A DNA stretch of 7,106 nt from an uncultured Alistipes sp. (GTDB lineage: Bacteria; Bacteroidota; Bacteroidia; Bacteroidales; Rikenellaceae): NCBI GenBank assembly GCA_900544265.1, contig UQUQ01000049.1, forward strand, positions 1-7,106. Reading direction: 5' to 3'. Every line of letters begins with the position of its first letter. Position 1 is the first letter of the stretch. Shown piece by piece: positions 1-6,393 of this stretch. The notes beneath the pieces are model-generated. The model did not search any database. It saw nothing but the letters and a program-made list of their open reading frames with translations, and was not told where the DNA came from. The position numbers and the translations under genes were made by a program.

Positions 1-68
1 CGGTGAATGTTTTGAGTGACGCTGTGCCCGGTCGCTGTTTCGGGCGGGAAGCGGCGGGGCCGCACGGA

Positions 69-109
69 ACAGGAGAGCCGCACCCCGGCAAAGGGTGCGG
101 CTCTCCTGT
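69..109. terminator. Perfect 17-bp hairpin downstream of relA, probable terminator
   Basis: Positions 69-85 pair without mismatch with 93-109, around a 7-nt loop (CGGCAAA, 86-92). The stem is G+C-rich and lies about 42 nt past the relA stop codon, so it is well placed to end relA transcription. It could also end a gene arriving from the left, because the stem works on both strands. Neither side has a clear run of T (TGCTTGTCC on plus, TCCGTGCGG on minus), so it is not a textbook intrinsic terminator and may instead protect the 3' end. A smaller stem (51-55 with 59-63) lies next to it. I see no supportable gene in 1-151. Confidence 0.6.
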
Positions 110-151
110 GCTTGTCCGGGCCTCTCTTCCGGGGAGGGGGCGGAGCGAGGG

Positions 152-2353
152 TCAGTTGATGCGGTAGGCGCGCTGCACCCCCTTGATGCGCATGATCTGG
201 TGGATGAGCGTATCCACGATGCTCGCGCCCGGCACCTCGACGGCGATCGTGCCGTCGATGCAGCCGTTGGCCGCCGTCGTGAAGTTCATCGCGCGGATGT
301 TGAGCTTCAGGTCGCGGCTGATGATCTCGGTGATGTGGTTGACCATGCCCGTGACGTCGGCCGCGACGATGCGCAGCGTGACGCGGAAGGCCCCCTCGGC
401 CGACTGGCGCCAGCGCGCCTCGATCACCCGGTAGGGGTAGTTTTCGCGCATGCGCCGGGCGTTGGGGCAGTCGCAGCGGTGGATCGTGATCCCCGAGTTG
501 ATCGTCACGAAGCCGAAGACCTCGTCGCCCTTGATCGGGTTGCAGCAGCGGGCCAGCTTGTACTGGATTTTCGAGATGTCGTCGTCGATGATCAGGGCAT
601 CCTGCGACGCGGGGGCCTCCTTCTGCGTGTGCAGCGCGGCCTTCTGCCGCTCGGCCTCCGCCGCCGCGGCCCGGCGCTCCTCCTCGGCCGCACCCGACAG
701 GTGGCGCGTGAGCAGCTCCTTGATCGTCCCGAAGTCGAGCTTCTGCGTGGCGATCAGCGCGTAGATCTCCGTGCCGAGGCGCAGCTTGAAATGCCGCGCC
801 AGGTAGGCCACGGCCTCGTCGATCGTGATGCCCAGTTTCCAGTTCTTGAGCTTGCGTTCGAGCTCCTCGCGCCCCATGCGCGTATGCTTGGCCTGCTCCT
901 CGCGGATGTAGGACTTGATCTTGTTGCGGGCCTTCGAGGTCACGACGAACGAGAGCCAGTCGGACTTGGGCGTCTGGTTCTTCTGCGTGAGAATCTCGAC
1001 GATGTCGCCGTTGTGCAGCGGCTCGCGGATCGACACGGCGCGGTTGTTGACCTTGCCGCCCGCGCACGTCGCGCCGAGCGAGGTGTGGATGTCGAAGGCG
1101 AAGTCGAGCAGCGTCGCCCCCTCGGGCAGCTTGCGCAGGTCGCCGTTGGGCGTGAAGACGAAGATCTCGCCCGACGCCGGCTTGGCGTCGAAGCGCTGCG
1201 CCAGCGAGTGGGTCGTGTCCTCGATCAGCTCGCGCAGACGCCCCAGCCACATCTCGCTGGTCTGGGCCCCCTGGTTCACCCCCTTGTAGCGCCAGTGCGC
1301 CGCGATGCCGCGTTCGGCCACGGCGTCCATGCGCTCGGTGCGGATCTGCACCTCGACCCAGCGCCCCTCGGCCGAGACGGTCGTGTGCAGCGACTCGTAG
1401 CCGTTCGACTTGGGGATCGAGATCCAGTCGCGCATGCGGTTCGGGTTGGGCGTGTAGAAGTCCGTGACGATCGAGAAGACGGTCCAGCACTGCGCCTTCT
1501 CCTCCTTGGGCGGGCAGTCGATGATGATGCGGATGGCGAAGATGTCGTAGACCCCCTCGAACGGCACGTGCTGCTTGTGCATCTTGTTCCAGATCGAGAA
1601 GATCGACTTCGTGCGGCTCTTGACGTGGTACTTGAAGCCCTGCTCGTCGAGCCGCCGCGTGATCGGCACCAGGAAGCGCGCGATGAAGGCCCGGCGCTCG
1701 TCGGCGCTCTCCTCGAGCTTCGTGACGATGTGCTCGTACTCCTTCGGTTCGAGGTACTTGAGCGCGATGTCCTCCAGTTCGCTCTTGATCGTGTAGAGAC
1801 CCAGCTTGTGGGCGATCTGCGCGTAGAGGTTCATCGCCTCCCAGCTCTTCTTGCGCCACTTCTCGTGCGGGAACATCCCGAGCGAGCGCATCACCTCGAG
1901 GCGGTCGGCCAGCTTGATGAGGATCACGCGCGGGTCTTCGGAGTAGCTGACGATCAGGTCGCGGAAGTTGTCGGCCTGCTCCTTGGCCACCTTGAGCCGC
2001 AGTTCGGAGATGTTCGCCAGCCCCATGGTGATGCCCACGACCTGCTCGCCGAAGCGTTCGCGGATGTCGGCCGTCAGCGCGAGGAACTCCTCGGGCGTGG
2101 AGTGCTTGTGTGCGATGCGCACGACGTCGTGCAGGATCGACGAAAGGGTGGAGTTGCGACCGAGACCTACTTCGGAGATCACGATCGAGGCGACGGCCAC
2201 CCCGTGGTCGAGCAGCGGCGTGCCGTCGTAGCGCCGAAGGCCGTCGAGCTTTTCGGCGGCATACGTCAGCGCCTCGTCGACGAGCTGCTGGGTATGTTCC
2301 GAGAAGTTCTCGCGCACCGTCGTGCGGAGTTTTTCATACCGTGAAACGTCCAT
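152..2353 (-). CDS. relA: Long RSH (RelA/SpoT) (p)ppGpp synthetase with degraded hydrolase site
   Basis: This 733-residue cytoplasmic RelA/SpoT homologue makes (p)ppGpp from ATP and GDP/GTP in the stringent response. Domains in order: HD hydrolase-like (about 20-180), synthetase (about 240-360), TGS (about 394-456), a helical region, an Ala/Glu-rich linker (about 553-580), a zinc-finger-like domain (C603, C604, H625, C627, C629) and a C-terminal ACT domain (about 655-733). The synthetase is intact: VYD at 268-270, NGYESLHTTV at 317-326, EVQIRT at 334-339, and an RMRD motif (306-309) like the RxKD of bifunctional enzymes. In the HD domain H50, H75-D76 and D150 remain, but the usual Glu-Asp after HDVV is Arg-Ile (79-80) and the Asn of RLHNMR is Val154. 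Hydrolysis is therefore probably lost. The start is ATG at 2353. An in-frame TTG at 2383 lies inside the likely promoter box and is rejected. The length is normal for a long RSH. Family assignment is firm; the synthetase-only reading is inference. Confidence 0.93.
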   Translation of the reverse strand: MDVSRYEKLRTTVRENFSEHTQQLVDEALTYAAEKLDGLRRYDGTPLLDHGVAVASIVISEVGLGRNSTLSSILHDVVRIAHKHSTPEEFLALTADIRERFGEQVVGITMGLANISELRLKVAKEQADNFRDLIVSYSEDPRVILIKLADRLEVMRSLGMFPHEKWRKKSWEAMNLYAQIAHKLGLYTIKSELEDIALKYLEPKEYEHIVTKLEESADERRAFIARFLVPITRRLDEQGFKYHVKSRTKSIFSIWNKMHKQHVPFEGVYDIFAIRIIIDCPPKEEKAQCWTVFSIVTDFYTPNPNRMRDWISIPKSNGYESLHTTVSAEGRWVEVQIRTERMDAVAERGIAAHWRYKGVNQGAQTSEMWLGRLRELIEDTTHSLAQRFDAKPASGEIFVFTPNGDLRKLPEGATLLDFAFDIHTSLGATCAGGKVNNRAVSIREPLHNGDIVEILTQKNQTPKSDWLSFVVTSKARNKIKSYIREEQAKHTRMGREELERKLKNWKLGITIDEAVAYLARHFKLRLGTEIYALIATQKLDFGTIKELLTRHLSGAAEEERRAAAAEAERQKAALHTQKEAPASQDALIIDDDISKIQYKLARCCNPIKGDEVFGFVTINSGITIHRCDCPNARRMRENYPYRVIEARWRQSAEGAFRVTLRIVAADVTGMVNHITEIISRDLKLNIRAMNFTTAANGCIDGTIAVEVPGASIVDTLIHQIMRIKGVQRAYRIN

Positions 2354-2380
2354 TTTACCTAACCGTATTGACCTTGTTGG

Positions 2381-2388
2381 CAAAGATA
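2381..2388 (-). promoter_or_regulatory. Bacteroidota-type -7 promoter box for relA
   Basis: Read on the minus strand, 2388-2381 is TATCTTTG, an exact match to the Bacteroidota primary-sigma -7 consensus TAnnTTTG. It lies 27 nt upstream of the relA ATG at 2353, giving an expected leader of roughly 20 nt. I see no convincing -33 TTTG at the usual distance. The box sits in the most AT-rich part of the window. The site comes from consensus matching only. Confidence 0.6.
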
Positions 2389-2402
2389 TGAAAAAATTTC
2401 AT
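2388..2402. repeat. Short inverted repeat between the two -7 boxes
   Basis: ATGAAA (2388-2393) and TTTCAT (2397-2402) form a perfect 6-bp inverted repeat around AAA. It fills the gap between the relA -7 box (ending at 2388) and the trhA -7 box (starting at 2402). It could be an operator half-site pair controlling both genes. It could also be chance in an A/T-rich stretch, since 6-bp arms made mostly of A and T are weak evidence. Confidence 0.35.
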
Positions 2403-2435
2403 AAATTTGGCACGTCGAACCATTCCCGTAGTACC

Positions 2436-3092
2436 ATGGTACAGAAAAAGCCGGTCTATGTGCCGACCCTGGGCGAGGAGGTCGCCAATGCGGTGTCGCA
2501 CGGCGTGATGTCGCTCGTGACGCTGCTTGCCCTGCCCTTTGCGGCCGTGTGGGCCTACACGCACGATCCGGATGGCCGGCTGGCCGCCGTCTCGGTGAGC
2601 ATCTTTGTCATCTCGATCTTCCTGATGTTCCTGGCCTCGACGCTCTACCATTCGATGAACCCCTCCTCGCGCCACAAGGAGGTCTTCCACATCCTCGACC
2701 ACATCTTCATCTACGTGGCCATCGCCGGCAGCTACACGCCCATCGCCCTTTCGGTCATCGGGGGCTGGCAGGGGGTGCTGATCACCGTGCTGCAGTGGGC
2801 CATGGTGCTGTTCGGCATCTTCTACAAGTCGCTGTCGCGGCGCTCGATCCCGGCCGTGAGCCTGACGATCTACCTCGTGATGGGCTGGACGATTGTCCTC
2901 TTCCTGCCGCTCTTCATCCGCCACGCCTCGGTGCCGCTGCTGTGGCTCATCGCCGCGGGCGGCGTGCTCTACACGCTGGGGGCGTGGTTCTACGCCCGCA
3001 AGGGGTTCCGCTACCACCACATGGTGTGGCACCTGCTTATCAACCTGGCGGTCGTCTGCCACTTCATCGGCATCGTCTTCTACCTTTATTGA
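2436..3092 (+). CDS. trhA: Hemolysin III / PAQR-family seven-helix membrane protein
   Basis: This 218-residue inner-membrane protein has about seven hydrophobic segments (roughly 24-41, 50-70, 88-107, 110-129, 138-158, 166-186, 198-217). Family signatures are STLYHS (68-73), LDHIFIYVAIAGSYTPI (87-103) and HHMVWH in the last helix. H72, D88, H195 and H199 match the conserved metal-binding set of PAQR proteins, so zinc binding and possibly hydrolase-type chemistry are expected. Bacterial members carry the historical name hemolysin III; recent work links the TrhA group to membrane homeostasis, and true haemolysis should not be assumed. The ATG at 2436 gives the family's usual length and begins just before the conserved TLGEEVANAVSHG. 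An upstream in-frame ATG (2388) would lie before the predicted -7 box and is disfavoured. The gene is monocistronic and divergent from relA, with a structured region after its stop. The family is sure, the role is not. Confidence 0.9.
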   Translation: MVQKKPVYVPTLGEEVANAVSHGVMSLVTLLALPFAAVWAYTHDPDGRLAAVSVSIFVISIFLMFLASTLYHSMNPSSRHKEVFHILDHIFIYVAIAGSYTPIALSVIGGWQGVLITVLQWAMVLFGIFYKSLSRRSIPAVSLTIYLVMGWTIVLFLPLFIRHASVPLLWLIAAGGVLYTLGAWFYARKGFRYHHMVWHLLINLAVVCHFIGIVFYLY

Positions 3093-3116
3093 TCGGGTCG
3101 GATTGCCCGGGGTGCG

Positions 3117-3145
3117 GCGTTTCGGAATCTCCGGATTCCGGACGC
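3117..3145. terminator. Hairpin in the convergent trhA/methyltransferase gap
   Basis: CGGAATC (3123-3129) pairs perfectly with GATTCCG (3134-3140) around TCCG, and GCGT (3117-3120) extends the stem with ACGC (3142-3145) past a small internal mismatch. It begins 25 nt after the trhA stop and lies about 70 nt past the end of the minus-strand operon, so it could serve both. No T-run follows on either strand, so terminator function is plausible rather than shown. A 9-bp direct repeat, GTGCGGCGT, flanks it (3112-3120 and 3152-3160). Confidence 0.4.
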
Positions 3146-3216
3146 GATCCCGTGCGGCGTGCCGGATCGCAGCCCGCCGCCCTCCTCTCGGGAAATAGAC
3201 CCTTTCGGTCCCGGGG

Positions 3217-3990
3217 TCAGTGCTTGTATACCACGTAGATATGGTCCGTGGGCAGGGCGTAGCGGCGGCGCTCCTCCTCCGTAAGGGAGGCGGCGTAGTC
3301 GATGTCCGCGGCGTCGAAGCCCGCCCCGCGCAGCCGGTCGGCGTAGTCGGCGCCGTAGATGCGCCGGTGGTCGTACTGCCCGAAGATGCGCGTGCGCTCG
3401 TCGGGGTCGGTGATCGTGTCGTCCTCGAAGGTCTGCTCGTAGTCGGGCTCCACGGGCGAGAGCACGATGCCCCAGCCGCCCGGCTTGAGGATGCGGTGCA
3501 GCTCGCGCAGCGCCCGCCGGTCGTCGGCCACGTGTTCGAGCAGGTGGTTGCAGAGGATCACGTCGACGGAGTTGTCCGCCAGGGGTATCTGCTGCACGTC
3601 GAAGTGCAGGTCCGCGAGCGGGCTCTCGAGGTCGGCCGTGACGTACCGGCCCGGATAGGCGGCGAAGTGGGGCTTCAGGTGGCGCAGGATGCAGACCTCG
3701 GGGGCGATGTGGAGCGTGCGGGGGTGGCTCTGCAGCAGGTCCGTTTCGCGCGTGAGGTAGAGCCACAGCAGGCGATGGCGCTCCAGCGAGAGGCAGTGCG
3801 GACAGAGCGCATTGGCGCGTGAGCGCACGTAGCCGTAGGGCAGGAAGCGGCGGTAGTGCGACCCGCAGAGGGGGCACTCGACGCCGCGGCCGCGGTAGAA
3901 CAGCCCCAGGATGGGCACGGCCCATCCGGCCAGGCGTTGCAGCACCGGCCGCGGAATGTGGTTCAGGGCCCAGCGGATCAGCCGTTTCAT
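3217..3990 (-). CDS. Zinc-ribbon class I SAM-dependent methyltransferase, substrate unknown
   Basis: This 257-residue protein has an N-terminal hydrophobic/basic segment (1-35), then a zinc-ribbon-like pair C39-x2-C42 and C63-x2-C66, then a methyltransferase fold of the Methyltransf_11 type. Visible motifs are an acidic strand end at VTADLESPLADL (117-128), IPLADNSVDVILCNHLLEHV (135-154), and the post-motif helix/strand LHRILKPGGW (164-173). The glycine-rich SAM motif I (normally GxGxG) is replaced by TLHIAPEVC (92-100). Together the Cys pairs and HIAPE resemble a Bacteroidota family I half remember, whose substrate I do not know. The start is ATG at 3990, sharing ATGA with the xseB stop. Starting upstream would add a Gly-rich tail read from xseB sequence and is rejected. 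It is the last gene of the operon. Methyltransferase fold likely; small-molecule, lipid/glycan or nucleic-acid target all open. Confidence 0.8.
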   Translation of the reverse strand: MKRLIRWALNHIPRPVLQRLAGWAVPILGLFYRGRGVECPLCGSHYRRFLPYGYVRSRANALCPHCLSLERHRLLWLYLTRETDLLQSHPRTLHIAPEVCILRHLKPHFAAYPGRYVTADLESPLADLHFDVQQIPLADNSVDVILCNHLLEHVADDRRALRELHRILKPGGWGIVLSPVEPDYEQTFEDDTITDPDERTRIFGQYDHRRIYGADYADRLRGAGFDAADIDYAASLTEEERRRYALPTDHIYVVYKH

Positions 3991-4181
3991 GGCTCCTGCA
4001 GGATTTTGCCCACCTCCTCTTCGGCCTTGTGCAGGCGCGCCTTGCACTCGGCGATAAGCTCCGTGGCGCGCTTGACCTCGGCGGCGAGGTTGTCCACCGT
4101 GATCTCCTCGCGCTGCAGGCGGTCGAGGATCGCTTCGATCTGCGACATCGCCTCGGCGTATGTCATTGTCTTTTTTGCCAT
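3987..4181 (-). CDS. xseB: Exodeoxyribonuclease VII small subunit
   Basis: This 64-residue helical protein matches the XseB family in size and pattern: TYAEAMSQIEAILDRLQ (7-23), a VDNLAAEVKRATELI stretch (29-43), a conserved C46 before KARL, and a charged KAEEEVGKIL tail (52-61). XseB subunits bind the XseA C-terminal helices to form ExoVII, which degrades single-stranded DNA from both ends in repair and recombination. The chosen ATG (4181) overlaps the end of xseA by 19 nt. A second ATG (4166, residue 6) forms an ATGA with the xseA stop and is also plausible, giving 59 residues. The xseB stop in turn overlaps the methyltransferase start by 4 nt. Translational coupling across all three genes is therefore likely. 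Identification rests on family pattern plus its place right after xseA. Confidence 0.92.
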   Translation of the reverse strand: MAKKTMTYAEAMSQIEAILDRLQREEITVDNLAAEVKRATELIAECKARLHKAEEEVGKILQEP

Positions 4182-5422
4182 ATCTTCGTATCGGTTACCG
4201 TTGCCGTGATTGTGCCGTCCGCGAGTTCGATCCCGAGTTTGTCGCCCGGCCGCACGCCGCCCGCGGAGACGACGCCGCGGCCGCCGCAGCGGAGCAGGGC
4301 GAAGCCGAGCTTGAGCAGCCGCTCGGGGGCGTGTGCCGCCACGACCTCCTCGGCCGAGGCGAGGTACATCCCTTCGTGCGCGAGCCGTTCGCGCACCGCG
4401 TCGCGCAGCCGCCCCGGGAGCTGCTCCGAGAGGAGGCGCTCCTGCGCGAGGCACCCGCCGGCCATCCGCTTCAGCTCGGAGGCGAGGCGCTCCAGGCGCA
4501 GCTCGGCCGCGTGCGTGCGGCCGCGCACCGCGTCGCGCAACTTGAGCGCCGCCAGCTGGAAGTCGCTCCAGCGGCGTTCGAGCTCCTCGGTGAGCCACCC
4601 CGCGACGGCCGTCGGGGTTTTGAGCGCGCGGAAGGCGACCATGTCCGCGACACTGACGTCCTTGTCGTGTCCGATGCCCGTGATGACCGGCAGCGGGAAC
4701 TGTGCGACGTGGTTGCAGAGGCGGTAGGCGTTGAAGCAGTTGAGGTCGCTCGCCGCGCCGCCGCCGCGGATCAGCACCACGGCGTCGAACTCCTCCGCCC
4801 GTTCGGCCACGGCGCACAGCGCCCCGATGATCGACTCCTCGGCTGCCGCGCCCTGCATGAAGGCGTCGAAGAGCGTCGTGCGGAAGCGCCACGGGGAGCG
4901 TTCGAGCTCCTTGCAGAAGTCGCGGTAGCCCGCGGCCTGGGCGCTCGACACGACGGCGATGCGCTGGATCGCGTCGGGGGCGGGCAGCTGGCGGTTCATC
5001 TCCCAGACCCCCTCCTGCTGCAGGCGGAGGATCGTCTGCTGCCGCTGCCGCTCCATGTCGCCCAGCGTGTAGGAGGGGTCGATGTCGGTGATCTGCAGCG
5101 AGAAGCCGTATAATTCGTGGTAGTTGACCAGCACTTTGGCCAGGATCTGCAGCCCGGCGGCGAGCCGCTGTCCGGTTTCGGCCTCGAAGCGTGCCGCGAC
5201 GCGCCCGTAGTGCGAGCGCCAGATCACGGCGCGGGCCTGGGCCGTGGGGACGCCGTTGGCGCCGCCCTTCTCCACCAGGTCGAGGTAGCAGTGGCCCGAG
5301 TAGTTGACCTTGATCTCCGCAATCTCGGCGCTGACCCACAGCGGCAGGGCAAACCGCTCGTCGAGCGTCCGCTTGACGAGCTGCTGGAGTTCGCGCAGGG
5401 TGATGTGCCGGGGTTCCGCCAT
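4163..5422 (-). CDS. xseA: Exodeoxyribonuclease VII large subunit
   Basis: This 419-residue protein is the catalytic subunit of ExoVII, a metal-independent or weakly metal-dependent single-strand exonuclease. An N-terminal OB-fold (about 1-112, with LPLWVSAEIAEIKVNYSGHC at 26-45) precedes the catalytic domain. Motifs in order are ITDIDPSYTLGDMERQR (111-127), IAVVSSAQAAGYRDF (155-169), VVLIRGGGAASDLNCFN (215-231) and PVITGIGHDKDVSVAD (245-260), followed by TPTAVAGWL (269-277). The rest is a long Arg/Glu-rich helical region (278-370) that should carry the XseB subunits, then a short C-terminal segment. The sequence is slightly shorter than the roughly 450 residues of enterobacterial XseA, and the GIGHDKD variant replaces the usual VGHEtD. 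The ATG at 5422 lies 13 nt after the menA stop. Identification is firm. Confidence 0.95.
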   Translation of the reverse strand: MAEPRHITLRELQQLVKRTLDERFALPLWVSAEIAEIKVNYSGHCYLDLVEKGGANGVPTAQARAVIWRSHYGRVAARFEAETGQRLAAGLQILAKVLVNYHELYGFSLQITDIDPSYTLGDMERQRQQTILRLQQEGVWEMNRQLPAPDAIQRIAVVSSAQAAGYRDFCKELERSPWRFRTTLFDAFMQGAAAEESIIGALCAVAERAEEFDAVVLIRGGGAASDLNCFNAYRLCNHVAQFPLPVITGIGHDKDVSVADMVAFRALKTPTAVAGWLTEELERRWSDFQLAALKLRDAVRGRTHAAELRLERLASELKRMAGGCLAQERLLSEQLPGRLRDAVRERLAHEGMYLASAEEVVAAHAPERLLKLGFALLRCGGRGVVSAGGVRPGDKLGIELADGTITATVTDTKIWQKRQ

Positions 5423-5435
5423 GGGTTGTCGTCTC

Positions 5436-6347
5436 TTATCCGATCAGGATGCCGACGGTCAGCAGCGCGCCGAAGAGCATGATGTTGCGGGCCGTCTCGC
5501 CGAGGCAGACGTTCAGCGCGTCGCCGTGGTCGATGCGCACCATCTTGCGCCACGTGGCGACGTGCAGCGTGAGGTAGAGCAGCGGCAGCAGGGCGGCGCC
5601 GTAGCGGCCCGCGAAGGCGAGCGTGAGGCACAGCGCGGCAGCCGCGACGCCGAGCAGCAGGTAGCCCCAGCGGCCGAAGGCGGCGCCCAGCAGGACGACG
5701 ACCGTGCGCTTGCGGCAGCGGGCATCCTCGTCGCGGTCGCGGAAGTTGTTTATCATGAGCATCGTGTCGATGACCAGCCCGCAGGCCAGTGCGGCCAGGG
5801 TGACCTCCCAGTTCCATGTGCCGGTCTGGAGGTAATAGGTGAAGCCGACGGGAATCAGCCCGAAGAAGAGGATCACGGCGACGTCGCCCAGTCCGTGGTA
5901 GGCCAGCGGCCACGGCCCGGCCGTGTAGAAGTAGGCGAAGACGACGCAGAGCAGCCCCACGGCCACGAGCTCCCAGCCGCCGTAGCGGAGCACGTCGTGG
6001 CGCAGCGCCCAGGCGAGCAGGGCACATCCGGCGGCGCAGGCCGCGAGGGTGAAGGCGGCGATGCCGCCCTTCATGGCCCCGAGTGTGATGTATCCCTTGG
6101 CGAAGGCGCGGTCGGGCCCGAGGCGGTCGGGCTGGTCGGCCCCCTTGAGGTAGTCCCAGAGGTCGTTCACGAGGTTGGCCGTGCACTGCATCAGCAGGGC
6201 GAAGAGCAGGCACAGCAGTGCCGGCAGCAGGTGGAAGGCCCCGTCGGACCAGGCCAGTGCGGACCCGACGAGCACGAGGATCACCGAGTTGCCGAGGCTG
6301 TAGGGGCGGACGGCGAGGATCCAGGCAGAGAGGGAATTCGTTTTCAT
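5436..6347 (-). CDS. menA: 1,4-dihydroxy-2-naphthoate polyprenyltransferase (MenA)
   Basis: This 303-residue UbiA-family membrane enzyme joins a polyprenyl diphosphate to 1,4-dihydroxy-2-naphthoate, releasing CO2 and diphosphate and giving demethylmenaquinone for the respiratory chain. The first Asp-rich motif is NLVNDLWDYLKGAD (58-71, with N58, D62, D65, D71). The second is NNFRDRDED (200-208, with D204 and D208), followed by CRKRT where relatives usually have a GKRT-like sequence. The start also looks like MenA: WILAVRPYSLGNSV (9-22). About eight or nine hydrophobic helices are visible. MenA is preferred to UbiA, protohaem or chlorophyll prenyltransferases because of the RPYSL start and the NNFRDRDED motif. 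The ATG at 6347 lies 46 nt after the upstream stop. No consensus promoter is visible in that gap, so cotranscription with the plug/TonB-C gene is likely. Confidence 0.9.
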   Translation of the reverse strand: MKTNSLSAWILAVRPYSLGNSVILVLVGSALAWSDGAFHLLPALLCLLFALLMQCTANLVNDLWDYLKGADQPDRLGPDRAFAKGYITLGAMKGGIAAFTLAACAAGCALLAWALRHDVLRYGGWELVAVGLLCVVFAYFYTAGPWPLAYHGLGDVAVILFFGLIPVGFTYYLQTGTWNWEVTLAALACGLVIDTMLMINNFRDRDEDARCRKRTVVVLLGAAFGRWGYLLLGVAAAALCLTLAFAGRYGAALLPLLYLTLHVATWRKMVRIDHGDALNVCLGETARNIMLFGALLTVGILIG

Positions 6348-6393
6348 GGTCTGATTGTTTTGAGCCGGGCCGGGGCGTTGCGGCGTCAGCGGG

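Larger units (their letters stand above)
2376..2409 (+). promoter_or_regulatory. Bacteroidota-type promoter for trhA, overlapping the relA promoter
   Basis: TAAATTTG at 2402-2409 matches the -7 consensus TAnnTTTG exactly. GTTG at 2376-2379, 22 nt before it, is an acceptable -33 element. The predicted transcript would start near 2414, about 20 nt before the ATG at 2436. The -33 region falls on the relA -7 box and start region, so polymerase could probably occupy only one of the two promoters at a time. Strengths and start sites are not known. Confidence 0.55.

Noticed and set aside
1..6. CGG TGA as the end of a plus-strand gene entering from the left
   Set aside because: Only one codon and a stop are visible, which is not evidence of a gene.
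95..2344. A 749-codon open frame on the plus strand covering relA
   Set aside because: It is exactly antisense to a well-supported relA. Its translation is low-complexity Arg/Asp/Val/Leu/His typical of antisense reading of G+C-rich genes, and it has no recognisable domain.
2354..2383. Upstream TTG start for relA, adding ten residues
   Set aside because: The TTG lies inside the TATCTTTG promoter box and would not be on the mRNA if that promoter is right. The ATG at 2353 starts at the natural N terminus.
3198..3218. Possible terminator stem GACCC/GGGTC right at the methyltransferase stop, followed by TATTT
   Set aside because: Only five base pairs with an 11-nt loop and overlapping the stop codon; too weak to call.
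3086..3925. A 279-codon minus-strand frame overlapping the methyltransferase
   Set aside because: It is an out-of-frame reading, Pro/Arg/Ala-rich, running past the methyltransferase stop into the intergenic hairpin region.
3987..5339. A 450-codon minus-strand frame ending as xseB
   Set aside because: Only the last 64 codons look like protein of a known family. The rest is a shifted reading of xseA rich in Arg, Pro and Gly. I considered an XseA-XseB frameshift fusion, but xseA has its own stop and complete motifs.
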